From positions 1 through 64,000 of the forward strand of contig JAEZGX010000006.1 of assembly GCA_023416735.1 (NCBI GenBank): 64,000 nt of DNA, in the 5' to 3' direction. The position numbers were made by a program, and so were the translations under genes. Below are positions 7,642-17,114 of the stretch, piece by piece. The first letter of the stretch is position 1. Each line of letters begins with the position of its first letter. Below the pieces are notes generated by a model. It saw only the letters and a list, made by a program, of their open reading frames with translations, did no database searches and was not told the origin of the DNA. The stretch comes from Verrucomicrobiota bacterium. GTDB taxonomy: Bacteria; Verrucomicrobiota; Verrucomicrobiia; Opitutales; Opitutaceae.

Positions 7642-8877
7642 ATGCACATTTTCGTCGATGAGTCCGGCAGCTTCGCCGTCCCCCGCAATGGGTCGGACGG
7701 TTTCTGCTGCGTCGGCGCACTGGTCGTGGCGGATGCCGAATGGGAAAACCTAGCGGCGCGATTTGTGCAGTTTCGGGCGACGTGGACGCCGGAAGCTGGC
7801 GAAATCAAAGGCAGAACTCTTTCGGATGTGGCCGTGCGACACGTTCTCGATCTCCTCAGGGAGGCCGACGCGAAGCTGTTCGTTGGTGCGACCGCCGGCG
7901 CCTTCTTCACGGACGAGGAGTTGAATGAAGCGAAGGATCAGCAGGCATACTACCTCGGGGCGAACGTGACGGAAAAACACCTGCCGGGACTGCGTCAGCA
8001 GATCGCGAGCCTGCAGGCCCGCATGAGGGGGATGGCACCGCAGGAGTTCTTGCAGCTGTATCTCCTGACCCGGCTCATCGAACGTATCCTCCGGGTGACT
8101 CCGAATCACTTCGGGTTCTTCGCCCCTAACGAACTCGGGGCATTTCATTGGGTGGTCGATGCGAAGAACGAGGGCCGCTCGGCGCTGGAAAACTGCTGGA
8201 CGATGATCGGCGGCGGGCTGCTGCAATCAGCTTTCTTGGCTGAGCCGAGCAAGTGGATTCCGACCCTCGACACGACCGCTTTCGACGCGGCGTTCCTGAC
8301 GGATGACCAGACGTGGCCGGACTATCTGCCGGCGAGGAAGAGGCCGAACTCGGCCGGCGAGGTGATCGACCTCAGGAAAATCATTACGGAGTCGTTTCGG
8401 TTCGCGGACTCGCGGGTGGAGACCGGTCTTCAGCTGGTGGATGTAGCGACCAACGCATTCCGGCGGGTGGTGCGGGGCCATCTCCCGCGTGACCTCGTTC
8501 CTCCGATCGGCGAACTTCTGCTCGGCTTTGAGGGCCCGACCATCGAACTCCATGCGATGCGAGAGGAAGTCCGACCGTCAGATCGGTTTCCGGCACCGCT
8601 GGAGGAAATCCTCATGGAACTGGAAGAGCGATCCTGGCGCGTCGGCCGGTCGCCCTGGGTCGAACGGTATTTCCGGCGCCAGATGGGCCGTGGATCGGGC
8701 AAGGCGAGCGCCGGTCGGGTCGGCAAACCCAGAATCTCCGATGGGAAAAAAGTCTCGCAACAAACACCAGGCGAGCGCTCTCGCGGCCAAGAAGAAGCGC
8801 GTGGCGTCCGACGACTACTTTCGGAAGGGCGCGTTAGAAATGGCACGCTTCGGGAAGCACGTCGTCATGCGCAATAA
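7642..8877 (+). CDS. DUF3800 domain protein
   Basis: Starts at the ATG giving MHIFVDESGSF, the standard DUF3800 N-terminus; an ATG 90 bases upstream would add unconserved sequence. DUF3800 proteins have an RNase H-like fold with acidic residues (here D5, E6) and often occur in mobile or defence islands; biochemical activity is not established. The conserved body ends near FRRQMGRG. The last ~60 residues (KASAGRVGKPRI onward) are low-quality and overlap the next gene, which starts at 8741 in another frame, so the native stop may have been lost by a frameshift near 8700. Confidence 0.75.
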   Translation: MHIFVDESGSFAVPRNGSDGFCCVGALVVADAEWENLAARFVQFRATWTPEAGEIKGRTLSDVAVRHVLDLLREADAKLFVGATAGAFFTDEELNEAKDQQAYYLGANVTEKHLPGLRQQIASLQARMRGMAPQEFLQLYLLTRLIERILRVTPNHFGFFAPNELGAFHWVVDAKNEGRSALENCWTMIGGGLLQSAFLAEPSKWIPTLDTTAFDAAFLTDDQTWPDYLPARKRPNSAGEVIDLRKIITESFRFADSRVETGLQLVDVATNAFRRVVRGHLPRDLVPPIGELLLGFEGPTIELHAMREEVRPSDRFPAPLEEILMELEERSWRVGRSPWVERYFRRQMGRGSGKASAGRVGKPRISDGKKVSQQTPGERSRGQEEARGVRRLLSEGRVRNGTLREARRHAQ

Positions 8878-10279
8878 CATGACGTCGGAGCAGCACGCGC
8901 AGTTCATGAAGAACTGCGCGGCCCGGCTGCCGGACGTGACGGCTGAAATCGACGGGCACGTCTCCGCCATCGCGGAAATCGTCGCCAGTTATGATCCGCT
9001 CACCATCCTCCAGCACGGCTATATGGTCTGCATCTTCCCGTTCATCGTGCCGAGCGCGGAGCGGGACGGAGAATCGGGGACAGGCCAACGCCTGTTGGAC
9101 TATGTGCAGAGTATGATCGCGGCGGTGCCGCCGAAAACCCCAGATACGCCGCCGATCAGCGAAGAGGCTTGGGGCGAACTGTCGCAACACGTCGATGCAC
9201 TGTTCGAGACCTTTAACCACTCGTATCCGATTTGCCGGAGCGCAGATTGGAAAGTGAACGGTGGGGGGCCACCGGAGGTGCAGGAGGAGTTCTACGTTCG
9301 CGCGTTGGGAATGTGGTGCAACGTCACGGGCCACCGCTATCATTTTCAAGAGATTGATTATCTGCGGGAGCTGATCAGTCCCCACTCCGAGGTGTTTCAG
9401 CGCCTCTGGGGCATCGATGCGGAAGACATGCTCCGCGGGTTCGGGCGGATTTTACATGCGCTGACGCGCGGGCTGGGCGAAGCCATCGAACGCGTCGCGG
9501 AAGGTAAAGCCGCGGTTGAAAATGCGGAGACACAGGGCGGAGCCGTGGCGGCCGAGGCGGCGTTGGAATCACTGCACGGCGATGAGGGCTTCAAGGATGC
9601 ATTCAAACGGCTGTTTGGGGCAGAGCTTTTTCGGATCGATCGACACCTGCCGAAAGCCCTACTGGACGACTTGTCGTGGTCGCCAGGCGAGTGCCAGGGA
9701 TTCATAGACCAGAATCCGCAGAGCGGCTGGCCCACGCGGATCTGGCCGCGGACCAGGCGTCCCTTTCTCAAGGTGAAGGGCGGATACTACTGCTTCGATC
9801 TGCATACGCTGTTCGATCACATCTACCGGGTGCTTGAGCGAACGGTGCGGGCGAAGGAATCCGGGTATGCGCAGATGTGGAACAAGCGGCAGAAGGAGGT
9901 CTCGGAAGAGCTGCCGTTCAAACTCCTGGGGAAGATGCTCCCGGGAGCGACGACGTGGCGCTCCATCTACTACGAAACCGACGAAGTCGACGCCCACGGC
10001 CGCAGAAAATGGTGCGAATTGGACGGGCTCGTCGCCTACGACGACCACCTGTTTATCGTCGAAGTAAAAGGGGGAACGTTTACGGCGGCATCGCCGGAGG
10101 AGAATTTCGAGTCTCACGTGAAGTCGATCGAGCGGCTCATCTTCGCACCCGTTGATCAAGGGACGCGCTTTCTCCGATGGCTGGATCAACAAGGTATCTT
10201 CTGCACAACAACTATGACCAGCATGCAGAGGAGGTCGCAGGCGACTCTCGGATCAGCTGGACGGGGTATCGGAAAGTGA
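8741..10279 (+). CDS. Nuclease-like protein (PD-(D/E)XK motif), probable N-terminal part of a SEC-C protein
   Basis: 512 residues from ATG 8741 (MGKKSRNKHQASALAAKKKR), a basic start. Toward the C-terminus WCELDGLVAYDDHLFIVEVK fits the D...ExK core of restriction-like or NERD-type nuclease domains. The last ~30 residues (FCTTTMTSMQRRSQATLG) look out of frame, and the +2 frame from about 10156 carries a convincing continuation that ends in a SEC-C zinc motif. A single protein split by one frameshift near 10190 is therefore likely, although two overlapping genes cannot be excluded. It follows the DUF3800 gene closely and shares its accessory context. Confidence 0.65.
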   Translation: MGKKSRNKHQASALAAKKKRVASDDYFRKGALEMARFGKHVVMRNNMTSEQHAQFMKNCAARLPDVTAEIDGHVSAIAEIVASYDPLTILQHGYMVCIFPFIVPSAERDGESGTGQRLLDYVQSMIAAVPPKTPDTPPISEEAWGELSQHVDALFETFNHSYPICRSADWKVNGGGPPEVQEEFYVRALGMWCNVTGHRYHFQEIDYLRELISPHSEVFQRLWGIDAEDMLRGFGRILHALTRGLGEAIERVAEGKAAVENAETQGGAVAAEAALESLHGDEGFKDAFKRLFGAELFRIDRHLPKALLDDLSWSPGECQGFIDQNPQSGWPTRIWPRTRRPFLKVKGGYYCFDLHTLFDHIYRVLERTVRAKESGYAQMWNKRQKEVSEELPFKLLGKMLPGATTWRSIYYETDEVDAHGRRKWCELDGLVAYDDHLFIVEVKGGTFTAASPEENFESHVKSIERLIFAPVDQGTRFLRWLDQQGIFCTTTMTSMQRRSQATLGSAGRGIGK

Positions 10280-10869
10280 TCGACGACTATTTCGACGCGC
10301 GGACGCGGGGGGAGCCCGCTACTCTGCCCCGCCAGGACATTCCTCCGCTCTACTGGATGATCATCCAGGAACTCGCGAAATCACGGCACGCCCACCGTCG
10401 GGAGGTGGCGAGCCTGCTTTTGGATGGTGAAGGTGAGATGAAAAAGCAGGTGGAGCGCGGTCTGCTCGAAGCGATACGTTCACAGGCGAGGTCCCGTCGA
10501 CCGAGACCGTTTGCAATCGGCGGAAAGGAGGTGCGAATCACCCTTGTTTGTTGGCAGGCGGGTTCCGTCATGCCGGGCGACTACGACGCGGCCGGGCACT
10601 GCAAGGCCTCGATGCTGGCGGCGCGGGAACCGGATCGGTGGATGATCGAATTGCACTTCGATCTGGAACAGAAACTGTGGCGAGTTGAACCGACGTTCTT
10701 TTCTGTCCAGAAGTTGTCGGAGGCGGAAAAAAGCACGTTGGCAGCACGGGCCGAAATGCTGCGGACGCAAAGGATGGATCAGGCCGTCGAACAGAAGGGG
10801 AAAATAGGGCGTAATCAGCTCTGCACCTGCGGTAGTGGCAAGAAATACAAGCGATGTTGTGGCGCGTGA
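10177..10869 (+). CDS. SEC-C motif protein (possibly the C-terminal part of the preceding frame)
   Basis: 230 residues, ending GRNQLCTCGSGKKYKRCC, the SEC-C zinc-binding motif first known from the SecA C-terminus and common in nucleases and YecA-like proteins. The frame opens after a TGA at 10153 and overlaps the upstream frame by about 100 bases. The ATG at 10177 gives MAGSTRYLLHNNYDQ, but with a frame correction the text would read on from RFLRWLDQQG. No other domain was recognised in the middle section. Confidence 0.65.
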   Translation: MAGSTRYLLHNNYDQHAEEVAGDSRISWTGYRKVIDDYFDARTRGEPATLPRQDIPPLYWMIIQELAKSRHAHRREVASLLLDGEGEMKKQVERGLLEAIRSQARSRRPRPFAIGGKEVRITLVCWQAGSVMPGDYDAAGHCKASMLAAREPDRWMIELHFDLEQKLWRVEPTFFSVQKLSEAEKSTLAARAEMLRTQRMDQAVEQKGKIGRNQLCTCGSGKKYKRCCGA

Positions 10870-10904
10870 GCGCTCATCCGAGCTCTAGCCCCGAACCCAA
10901 TCAC

Positions 10905-13900
10905 TCAATCGAGCGAGCGGTGTTTGACATAGAACTCGGTCGCCCGAACGGCTTGCCCGCTGTCGGCGGCGGCACTGAGGTCCCTGCGCAGGAGACGGAG
11001 TTCCTTGCGCGTGCCGTAGTTCAAGAGCGCTCGGATCAACATTTGAAACCGCCTGGGCGAGACACCCGCGGCCAGCCACTGTTCGAATGCTGACCAAACC
11101 ACGGCCTTCGTGCCGTGATACCTTTCCGACCGCTCCACCCAACTGTCCAGGCCGAGTTCGCGATGATCCTTCGACTCGATTTCGTTCAGTTCGGAGATTA
11201 AGTCGGACTCGGTGGCGAAATACGGCGCAATGCCATGCAGCATATCTGTCTTCTCGGTCTTGGGCTCCGGCAACCGGCGCCGATATTCGGGCTCGATGCG
11301 GGCTTTCGCCCAAGCTAGATGGCCGGCATTCTCACTGAAATGCATGATCTCCCAGAGGGTCATGCTCGGTAGCTGAGAGGAAAAACTCAGGAGGTATTCG
11401 ATTTGCTCCAGCCGCAGCCTTTCGGCCAAGCCCTGGGTGAAGATCCCAAAGAGAGAATGGACGTGCTCGAAAAGAACCTTGGGCGTGGGACACTCCCGTA
11501 GCACTGCATCGACACGCCATTTCGCTTCAGGGGTGCCCAGATAGAGGGCCAGTTGGAAGAAATGGTGGCTGTATTTTAGCTGGTCCCAGTGTTTCCAGAG
11601 CAGCGGTTCTGAGGCTTCGGCTGGGATGTCGCGCAACAGCTCGGCCAGATCACGGTGCGCATAGGAATCTCCACCGGAAAAGTCCGTGGGAGTATGCGGC
11701 GCTAGGGCGGCGAGCGCTGCGTCAATCGGTTCGACGAATGCCGGATGCCACACTGAATGGAGAATCCGGATCCACTTCGCCTCGAGCGGCGCTCGCTGTA
11801 GGATTTCTTCGACGACCGATTTGTCCCCGAGACGGCACCGGTGCCACAGAGCCGAATCGTAGCCTTCTTGCTCTCTCGGCACGGCCTTCAATGCGTCCAC
11901 ATCGTTCACCGCCTTGACCCACGTTTGAAAGGCGGCCTTGCGGACTATGTGAGCATTGGAAGTGGTCGACCAAATCGACTTTAGGCACTCCAGCGATCGT
12001 AGGGAGAGCTGCTTTCCGCGGAGCTGACCGGGAGACCACGCGTCTCGAATCTGCATCTGCGTCCAACTGAAGCCTCCGTCGGGTTTCTTCGCTTCGGATT
12101 CCGCGACGATTTCATTCAAGAAGGTCACTGCCACGGGGTCGTCTGTCCTGATTAGCAACCACATGATAAGTGATCGCCACTCGACTGACGATCGCCCCAG
12201 GTCCGTCAGGTGGCTCAACACTGCGGTTGGCACGCCGTGGCGCATCGCGTCATCGACTATGTTCAGGACCGTCTGACGGGAGAAGACTTCGGGGTCTTTT
12301 TTTTCAGGAAGGGACATCCACTGTTTCAGCACGGGATCCAGGATTCCTTTCGGATCGTCGGTCGAACAGCGCAGCGCGGCCCACAAGGCATAGAGCAACA
12401 GATCGTCGCTCCCGTAGGCGACCCAGACAGATTGGACTTCGCGACCAAGGACAGGGTCGCCGATGAATCCGGCTAGCACTAGGGCCCCCTTCAGGTCGCC
12501 CGAGCGTCCAGAGCGCAACAGGGTGATCAGCTCGGATATCATTTTCGAACGATGTCGGCGCAAGCCGCGGGCGATCGCATTGTCGCGGCGCGTGAACTGG
12601 ATCGACGGCGGAAAGTGAGTGCGACTGTGCAGCTCCCGAACGGCGGCAGCCACGTCGCCGTTGGCGATCCTAGCTTGTAGGAAGCGATAGTCGGTCGCGA
12701 CGGGGGCCGTGACCGCGAGAACGTCGGGCGAATCGACATCTTCGATGTATTCCGCGGCGGTATGCAGAAGCGGATAGAGGGACGGAACGTTGATGGCGAC
12801 ACTGAGCCATTCACGCGCGCTCGATAGAATGGCTTCTTCGATGGATCGCTTTCGGCCGTCAAAATGGGCGAAGGCCGCGAACAAGGCGACTGGAGCGTTG
12901 GCCACGACCCACAGCAGGATCTCCAAGGAGCCACTTTCAACCAACGCGCGACCGAGATACTGCGTGTAAAAGGGTTCACTCAACACCTCGGCATCGGCGG
13001 CGGCCGTCGACAATCGGCGTGCCAGCGCCTTCGCGAGGTGATCGCCAAGAATACGATCGTGCCGGAATCGGAGCCGGCTGTCGCCGTCCTCCCGCGCCAC
13101 TCGGCAGATCACATCCGCTGCCACAAGCTCACGGAGACAGGTCAATGCGACCGCTGCGCTGCCGAAATGCCGGCAAACGTCATCCCAGAGCGGATATAGT
13201 TTTCGTTGGACGAGGATCCAATCGGCCAGGGTGTGAAGCGCGTTTTCGTATTCGACGGCCGGACGTTTGTTCTGCGTCGCTGCTTCACTCACCGCATCCC
13301 GCACGAAATCGGACACCACATACCTGGCGATCGTCGACGAGAGATTATCTCGTGCGCCGCGGCGGGCGAACATCGCGAGCAGGATGGGATCGAACCCCAA
13401 CCAAGTGGCGATACGTTCCAAGTCGGTGTCTGTGAACTTGGCCCCTGCGTCGACCAAGGCCGCGCGCAAGCATGCGACGGCTTCGCAAGACTGCATCGGC
13501 GGAACCCAGATTTGAGTGAGCCACTCGATTCCTCGATACTTCATCTCCTCCGGCGACCAGTGTTGCTCCCAAATCGGGCAGATGATCCGACAGGTGATGC
13601 CTTGTTTGTCGCTCGTGGGCGCTGTCCACCGCGTTAGTTTCCGCAACGCCGCGGCTGGGTTTTCGCAACGGTTGATATCATCGACGACGACAAGGAGCGG
13701 GTGGTCCTCGTCGCAGCAGCGGAGGACGGCGTTGCCCGCATCTATTTCTATGGCCGGCTGGATCTGCGCCACCGTCCGACCCAGGGCTTCGCTCAGCGAA
13801 CCAGCGGCCACCAACGCTTCGCCGGTGATTCGGAATCCGATCTCTCCATGACGCAGGTGCTCAGCCAAATACTGGTAGGCCAGCACGCTCTTTCCCGAAC

Positions 13901-14582
13901 CGGAGCGCCCGATCAGAAGGCAAAGCCTGCCTGAGGAGCGCGCCGCCGACCGGAGTTTGGTTAGAGTGGACGTTGCCACGAAACGATCGGGGGAAAGGAA
14001 GATTGATTCTCCGCCGTAGGCCTGGGCGTTCTGCGCCGCGAGTTGCAGGAGGAGCGGCCGCGAGACCCGCACTGCGGTGATTCCGAGGTGTTCTCGGCGC
14101 AGCCACTGTCCTTCCGAGGTGTTGTCGAGATGATCGCGGAGGTTGGACTGATCCAGGAATCGGATCTCAAGGTTATTGCGAGTGCCCAACGCGTAGGCGG
14201 ATTCCATCAGTGTGAAATCCAGCCGCTGATTGGTGCAGAGCCAGAGCGTGAAGCGTGCAGCTGGATCGGAGGTGCGAATTCGTGATGCCTGTGCGATGGC
14301 TTTTGAAATATCGCCCTCGGTTCGGTTCAGCCACTTTTCCTTGAGGCTGCCCCTACCGATAGTCGTGAATTGATGCATCACGTAGTGCGTCGGCACTGAG
14401 TGGGCCACGCGCACGAAACCGTCGACCGGTGCGGGGATCGTTTTGCCCTGCGCATTGAGGCCAGTGTGAACGATTAATCGGCTGTCCTGATCCAAGTGCC
14501 GAAGGACCTGAATGCAGAGGAGTTCGAAGAGAGCGGCATTGCCGATGTCCTCAATCGCTGCGGCAGTCGTGGATCCAGCCAT
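10905..14582 (-). CDS. Large STAND-type P-loop NTPase with an N-terminal nuclease-like domain (defence candidate)
   Basis: 1225 residues, convergent with the SEC-C gene. Walker A GRSGSGKS lies at about 225-232 and Walker B LLVVVDD at 296-302, followed by a winged-helix/repeat-rich C-terminal half of about 800 residues. The first ~170 residues contain PAPVDGFVRV and HYVMHQFTT, in the positions where Mrr-like endonucleases have D...QxK; the usual lysine is replaced by Thr. This architecture resembles the Avs/STAND antiphage sensors: effector, NTPase switch, long sensor repeats. The neighbouring 598-residue gene lies 68 bp upstream on the same strand. Function is inferred from architecture only. 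Confidence 0.65.
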   Translation of the reverse strand: MAGSTTAAAIEDIGNAALFELLCIQVLRHLDQDSRLIVHTGLNAQGKTIPAPVDGFVRVAHSVPTHYVMHQFTTIGRGSLKEKWLNRTEGDISKAIAQASRIRTSDPAARFTLWLCTNQRLDFTLMESAYALGTRNNLEIRFLDQSNLRDHLDNTSEGQWLRREHLGITAVRVSRPLLLQLAAQNAQAYGGESIFLSPDRFVATSTLTKLRSAARSSGRLCLLIGRSGSGKSVLAYQYLAEHLRHGEIGFRITGEALVAAGSLSEALGRTVAQIQPAIEIDAGNAVLRCCDEDHPLLVVVDDINRCENPAAALRKLTRWTAPTSDKQGITCRIICPIWEQHWSPEEMKYRGIEWLTQIWVPPMQSCEAVACLRAALVDAGAKFTDTDLERIATWLGFDPILLAMFARRGARDNLSSTIARYVVSDFVRDAVSEAATQNKRPAVEYENALHTLADWILVQRKLYPLWDDVCRHFGSAAVALTCLRELVAADVICRVAREDGDSRLRFRHDRILGDHLAKALARRLSTAAADAEVLSEPFYTQYLGRALVESGSLEILLWVVANAPVALFAAFAHFDGRKRSIEEAILSSAREWLSVAINVPSLYPLLHTAAEYIEDVDSPDVLAVTAPVATDYRFLQARIANGDVAAAVRELHSRTHFPPSIQFTRRDNAIARGLRRHRSKMISELITLLRSGRSGDLKGALVLAGFIGDPVLGREVQSVWVAYGSDDLLLYALWAALRCSTDDPKGILDPVLKQWMSLPEKKDPEVFSRQTVLNIVDDAMRHGVPTAVLSHLTDLGRSSVEWRSLIMWLLIRTDDPVAVTFLNEIVAESEAKKPDGGFSWTQMQIRDAWSPGQLRGKQLSLRSLECLKSIWSTTSNAHIVRKAAFQTWVKAVNDVDALKAVPREQEGYDSALWHRCRLGDKSVVEEILQRAPLEAKWIRILHSVWHPAFVEPIDAALAALAPHTPTDFSGGDSYAHRDLAELLRDIPAEASEPLLWKHWDQLKYSHHFFQLALYLGTPEAKWRVDAVLRECPTPKVLFEHVHSLFGIFTQGLAERLRLEQIEYLLSFSSQLPSMTLWEIMHFSENAGHLAWAKARIEPEYRRRLPEPKTEKTDMLHGIAPYFATESDLISELNEIESKDHRELGLDSWVERSERYHGTKAVVWSAFEQWLAAGVSPRRFQMLIRALLNYGTRKELRLLRRDLSAAADSGQAVRATEFYVKHRSLD

Positions 14583-14650
14583 TCCGCCGTCTGCCTATAT
14601 ATTGTCTCGGGTCAAAGGCAACGCGAGTCGTCGGGGACACCTCTTGACCG

Positions 14651-16447
14651 CTAGCGATTCTCGTTCGGCGGTTGCCGCAGTCGCCGTTCCGCATCCGTCC
14701 GCAACAGCGTGTGCGAGGCATTCGCAGCGTCATTTAGCGGAGTGGGTTGGCCGGGCTGCGGCCCGCGCGATCCCTCGCCTTGGATCGGAGCATAGCGCAG
14801 TTCCTCTCGGCGCGCCCGTTCCATGAGCACGCCGAAGAACTCCCCGCTCGGCGGGGTGAGGTCGCAGAAGGTCTCCAATGACTCAAGGGACTCGACGCTC
14901 AGGAATTGCAGCGGCATGACGCCATCCTCCTCCCGAAACAGCGGGCGAGCGGTCAGTTGCTGCAAGTGGCGCTCGTAGCGCTGCGAAAAGGCGCCCGCCA
15001 GCGGCACGAAGTCCCACACCACGGCAATCGGCACCACGGTGCGAATTGCCTCGATGACTTCGCCCTCCGTCGTTGTGGCCGTGCCGGCGCGAAGCGCCTG
15101 CGCGGCCGTGTAGGCTTGGAACGCCGGGGGCAGCAGGATCGGATCGAGAGACGCGAAGTCGCCCGTGTGGCGGACCGCCAAGCTGATGGCTTTCGACTTG
15201 ATCTCGAAAACCACCGCCACGTCGCCACGCACGATTAGCAGATCTCGCTCGGGATCGTCGCCCGGGCGCAGCCGAGGAATTCGGTAATTCTCGTAAATGC
15301 GAGTGCGCTGATCGGCGACAATCCACTGCCGCAGCAACCAGATCACGTAGCCTTCGAGCATCAGACCGAAACCGCCGCCGAAGCTTTCGACCACCGAGTT
15401 GGGCAACGTTCCAACGGCCGCGCGTCGCATGTCCAGCGGCAGATGGCGGATTCCGGCCAGGTATTTGTTGCGCAGGTGGACCGCAGATACACACAGCAGG
15501 TGGTCATCGTTTAGCGCCACGAGCGGCGACCGCATCATCGCCGTGGCGTGATAGATGATCTCAGTGAAGCTCGGAAGGTCCCGGATCCCGGACCCAATTT
15601 CCGCGATCGGCCGCACGGCGAGCGCGAGCAATCGCTCGACCCGTGGACGAAAATCCTCAGCGAGGCTCCCGAGGATTTGCGTGCGCGAGGTTTGAATCCG
15701 TCGAATGTCGGCTTGGCGGCGGTCAAACTGGCCCTGAAAGGCGAGCATGATCGAGGCGGCGACGTGGTAATCGGCCGCAGACATTCCGAACCACTCTTGA
15801 AACCACCCGACTTGCGTCGTCCCCCGCGGGAGCTTCGCCCCCACGGCGGGAATGAACGCGAACGCATACAGTCGCGCCATGCAGTTCCGCAGATACCATT
15901 CCGGATTGTGCGCGAGCCGATTGCGCACGAGGTCGGCATGGATAACCAGCGAGGCATCGGCCATGTTCATTTCTCCCCACGCGGTTTCCTGCACCGACCG
16001 CGAGATGAGTTCGCTTTGAAAGCTGAGGATCACCCACGCCAGTCGCGGGGTGACGGAGACTCCGCCCTCCCGCGCGCAATGGGCGCCGGCGAACTCCATA
16101 AGGCCCAAGAGTGCGGGACTGGAGAGGGGTCGAAAATGATGTCCACCAGCCGTGGTCTCGTGCCATTCACGCCTCGCTCGCTGCAACGCCTCACCATCAA
16201 ACAACAGGCGAAGGAGCCGGCTGATTTCCTCGTCTCGGTCGTTTTGGCTGGTCTCAACGTCCATGACGACATCGTCGTTGAGGCGCAAAACCACGGTCAA
16301 AAACCCAAGCACCGAAATAAAGCTAAACCGGCCCATCTCCGCGCGGCACTCTGCCAAGGTCAGGTTGCGGCTAAAGATGCGGTCGGCGGTGAGCACCACC
16401 CCCTGACGGAAAGGAATTGATCTAGCGTCGGCCACTGTTGGAAACAC
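14651..16447 (-). CDS. Uncharacterised 598-residue protein with PD-(D/E)XK-like motif
   Basis: I do not recognise the family. A restriction-like nuclease core is suggested by D402-LLIVRGDVAVVF-E415-I-K417. The preceding 390 residues are mainly helical with no membrane segment. The C-terminal ~30 residues are polar and disordered-looking. It lies upstream of the STAND NTPase gene on the same strand with a 68-bp gap, so the two are probably co-transcribed from a promoter in the 186 bp between this start and the prophage end at 16634. It could be the effector or nuclease partner of the NTPase (inference). Confidence 0.55.
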   Translation of the reverse strand: MFPTVADARSIPFRQGVVLTADRIFSRNLTLAECRAEMGRFSFISVLGFLTVVLRLNDDVVMDVETSQNDRDEEISRLLRLLFDGEALQRARREWHETTAGGHHFRPLSSPALLGLMEFAGAHCAREGGVSVTPRLAWVILSFQSELISRSVQETAWGEMNMADASLVIHADLVRNRLAHNPEWYLRNCMARLYAFAFIPAVGAKLPRGTTQVGWFQEWFGMSAADYHVAASIMLAFQGQFDRRQADIRRIQTSRTQILGSLAEDFRPRVERLLALAVRPIAEIGSGIRDLPSFTEIIYHATAMMRSPLVALNDDHLLCVSAVHLRNKYLAGIRHLPLDMRRAAVGTLPNSVVESFGGGFGLMLEGYVIWLLRQWIVADQRTRIYENYRIPRLRPGDDPERDLLIVRGDVAVVFEIKSKAISLAVRHTGDFASLDPILLPPAFQAYTAAQALRAGTATTTEGEVIEAIRTVVPIAVVWDFVPLAGAFSQRYERHLQQLTARPLFREEDGVMPLQFLSVESLESLETFCDLTPPSGEFFGVLMERARREELRYAPIQGEGSRGPQPGQPTPLNDAANASHTLLRTDAERRLRQPPNENR

Positions 16448-16633
16448 CGCCCTTTGGGATAGCGCGCCCAGCGTTGGTCACGAGGAACCGAGGTCAATTG
16501 CGATGCCCGCATGCCACTAACCCCGCCACGGTCCGTGCGTTTCTTAGGCCCGCGAACGTCTGTGAACAACCATGTCTGTTGGTGGCCCTGTTGCCACTCT
16601 CGTTGCCACTCGCGTTCCTTTCTGAAACAGAAA

Positions 16634-16687
16634 TGTAACCGGCAATAAATCGGGAAAAGGGTCCGTGTAACGGTGGGAAAAGGGTTT
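16634..16687 (-). promoter_or_regulatory. Prophage end (late side): terminal inverted repeat and two GGGAAAAGGGT sites
   Basis: TG at 16634 is followed by ACCGG-C-AATAAATC and then GGGAAAAGGGTCC (16652-16664) and GGGAAAAGGGTTT (16675-16687), spaced 23 bp. The same motif occurs inverted near the opposite end. These are best read as transposase-binding end sites. The second overlaps the stop codon of the adjacent gene by two bases. Confidence 0.8.
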
Positions 16688-17066
16688 AGATCGTAACCGC
16701 GCCGCCGCCGCGCGGCGGGCTCTTCCAGGTGATCTCACAATGCGGGCCTCGCACCATCTCGGCGCGGCCTTCCTGCACCAAGCGTTGCATGATCGTGTCG
16801 AGTGCCGTCGGTCGGCGGAGCGACACGCCTTCCTCCCACGGAAGTCGCGGCTTGTCGGCGATCGGGTTGGTGCTGGGCCGATAGGTGAAAAGGGTCCATT
16901 TGATTCGCCGATCCGAACTCACCACATCGAGGTAACGCGCGACCGTTCCGTCGAAATACCAATCGCAGCGGTAGGTCACTGAGGGAAACACCACCTCGAA
17001 GGGCGGTTCCACGAGGAGCCGGTATCGAACGTAAATCTGCTCGCTGGCGAAGTAGCTGTCGGCCAT
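16686..17066 (-). CDS. Right-end phage accessory protein, unknown function
   Basis: 126 residues (MADSYFASEQIYVRYRLLVE...). No family recognised and no membrane segment or signal peptide. Its stop codon sits at the edge of the second transposase-binding site, making it the last gene at the late end of the prophage, a position where Mu-like phages often carry accessory (moron) genes. It follows the DUF2513 gene by 48 bp. Confidence 0.6.
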   Translation of the reverse strand: MADSYFASEQIYVRYRLLVEPPFEVVFPSVTYRCDWYFDGTVARYLDVVSSDRRIKWTLFTYRPSTNPIADKPRLPWEEGVSLRRPTALDTIMQRLVQEGRAEMVRGPHCEITWKSPPRGGGAVTI

Positions 17067-17114
17067 GGACGTGGTCGCGGCCCATCCGCGGAGGTTCTGC
17101 GGATAGGCCGCGGA

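Noticed and set aside
16589..16616. GTTGCCACTC direct repeat as transposase-binding site
   Set aside because: Two tandem GTTGCCACTC units lie outside the mapped phage end and have no counterpart at the other end; probably part of the host promoter region.
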